Both the position numbers and the translations under genes were made by a program. The notes beneath the pieces were generated by a model that was not told the origin of the DNA, did no database searches, and worked only from the letters and a program-made list of their open reading frames with translations. 64,000 nt of DNA from Hymenobacter persicinus (GTDB lineage Bacteria > Bacteroidota > Bacteroidia > Cytophagales > Hymenobacteraceae), in NCBI RefSeq assembly GCF_004167665.1, contig NZ_SEWE01000025.1, positions 1 to 64,000 on the forward strand, given 5' to 3'. Positions within the stretch are counted from its first letter, which is position 1, and each line of letters starts with the position of its first letter. Below are positions 63,965-64,000 of this stretch, piece by piece.

Positions 63965-64000
63965 TGCACAATTATGCACAGTGTTGCACAGTGTTGCCTA
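63965..64000 (+). repeat. Tandem 10-bp repeats with TGCACA core
   Basis: TGCACA occurs at 63965, 63975 and 63985, with TGCCTA at 63995: a strict 10-base period, cut by the window end. One repeat per helical turn puts every copy on the same DNA face, as in iterons or operator arrays. Confidence 0.75.

Larger units (their letters stand above)
62321..64000 (+). mobile_element. Left edge of a tRNA-integrated element
   Basis: From the tRNA fragment rightward lie a tyrosine integrase with repeat-bearing promoter and a short repetitive tail at the window end. No cargo gene is visible here. The retained terminator at 62276 marks the host side; the element continues beyond 64000. The far end should carry an intact tRNA-Gly on the minus strand and a direct copy of the 45-bp segment. 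Confidence 0.7.

Overview
The window is GC-rich, gene-dense chromosomal DNA from a member of the Bacteroidota, most likely the Cytophagales and probably Hymenobacter or a close relative. Four things point there. Cargo proteins carry C-terminal domains of the type IX secretion system, of both type A and type B. There are TonB-dependent receptors with an N-terminal carboxypeptidase-like domain. Several promoters carry the Bacteroidota -7 element TAnnTTTG, and start codons lack clear Shine-Dalgarno sequences. The core genes sit in Bacteroidota-type neighbourhoods, for example rpsU next to xerC and hpf. The genus is an inference from overall character, not from a marker gene.

Layout. 1-3743: the end of a lamin-tail surface protein, then a DUF1800/DUF1501 pair. 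3843-9878: a metal-transport block with a TonB receptor and small outer-membrane barrel, an Nramp transporter and a divergent CDF exporter. The receptor and the Nramp gene share a palindromic operator. 9956-18373: two large type IX cargo proteins and a secreted sugar dehydrogenase. 18556-25436: an acetyltransferase, an S9 peptidase, a barrel protein of unknown role, a multi-pass membrane protein and a DUF2975/HTH pair. 25669-29122: an SDR with a glycoside hydrolase 1 protein, then metK. 29218-32012: hpf, xerC, rpsU and an acyl-CoA dehydrogenase. 32264-36544: the export, kinase and phosphatase module of a polysaccharide pathway. 36598-46176: mixed metabolism (epimerase, TPR protein, phosphosulfolactate synthase, acetyltransferase, sorbosone dehydrogenase-like lipoprotein, DedA, aroE). 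46212-51971: an outer-membrane receptor, then an ECF sigma factor overlapping an unusual anti-sigma/barrel fusion. 52116-57242: uvrB and a short UvrA paralogue. 57249-61837: a complete bacteriophytochrome operon on the minus strand. 62276-64000: the edge of an integrated element.

How the parts work together. The metal block looks like one regulon, with outer-membrane uptake, inner-membrane uptake and an exporter next to a shared operator. The phytochrome operon encodes heme oxygenase (makes biliverdin), the photoreceptor kinase, a single-domain response regulator and a second kinase with its own receiver. Overlapping or abutting genes suggest coupled translation. The polysaccharide genes follow the Wza/Wzc/CpsB order.

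The most distinctive structure is the right edge. A 45-bp 3' fragment of tRNA-Gly(CCC), still carrying its terminator, is followed by a tyrosine integrase whose promoter start overlaps two tandem 12-bp repeats. The window ends in a 10-bp-period hexamer repeat. This reads as one end of a tRNA-integrated mobile element whose cargo and intact tRNA lie beyond the window.
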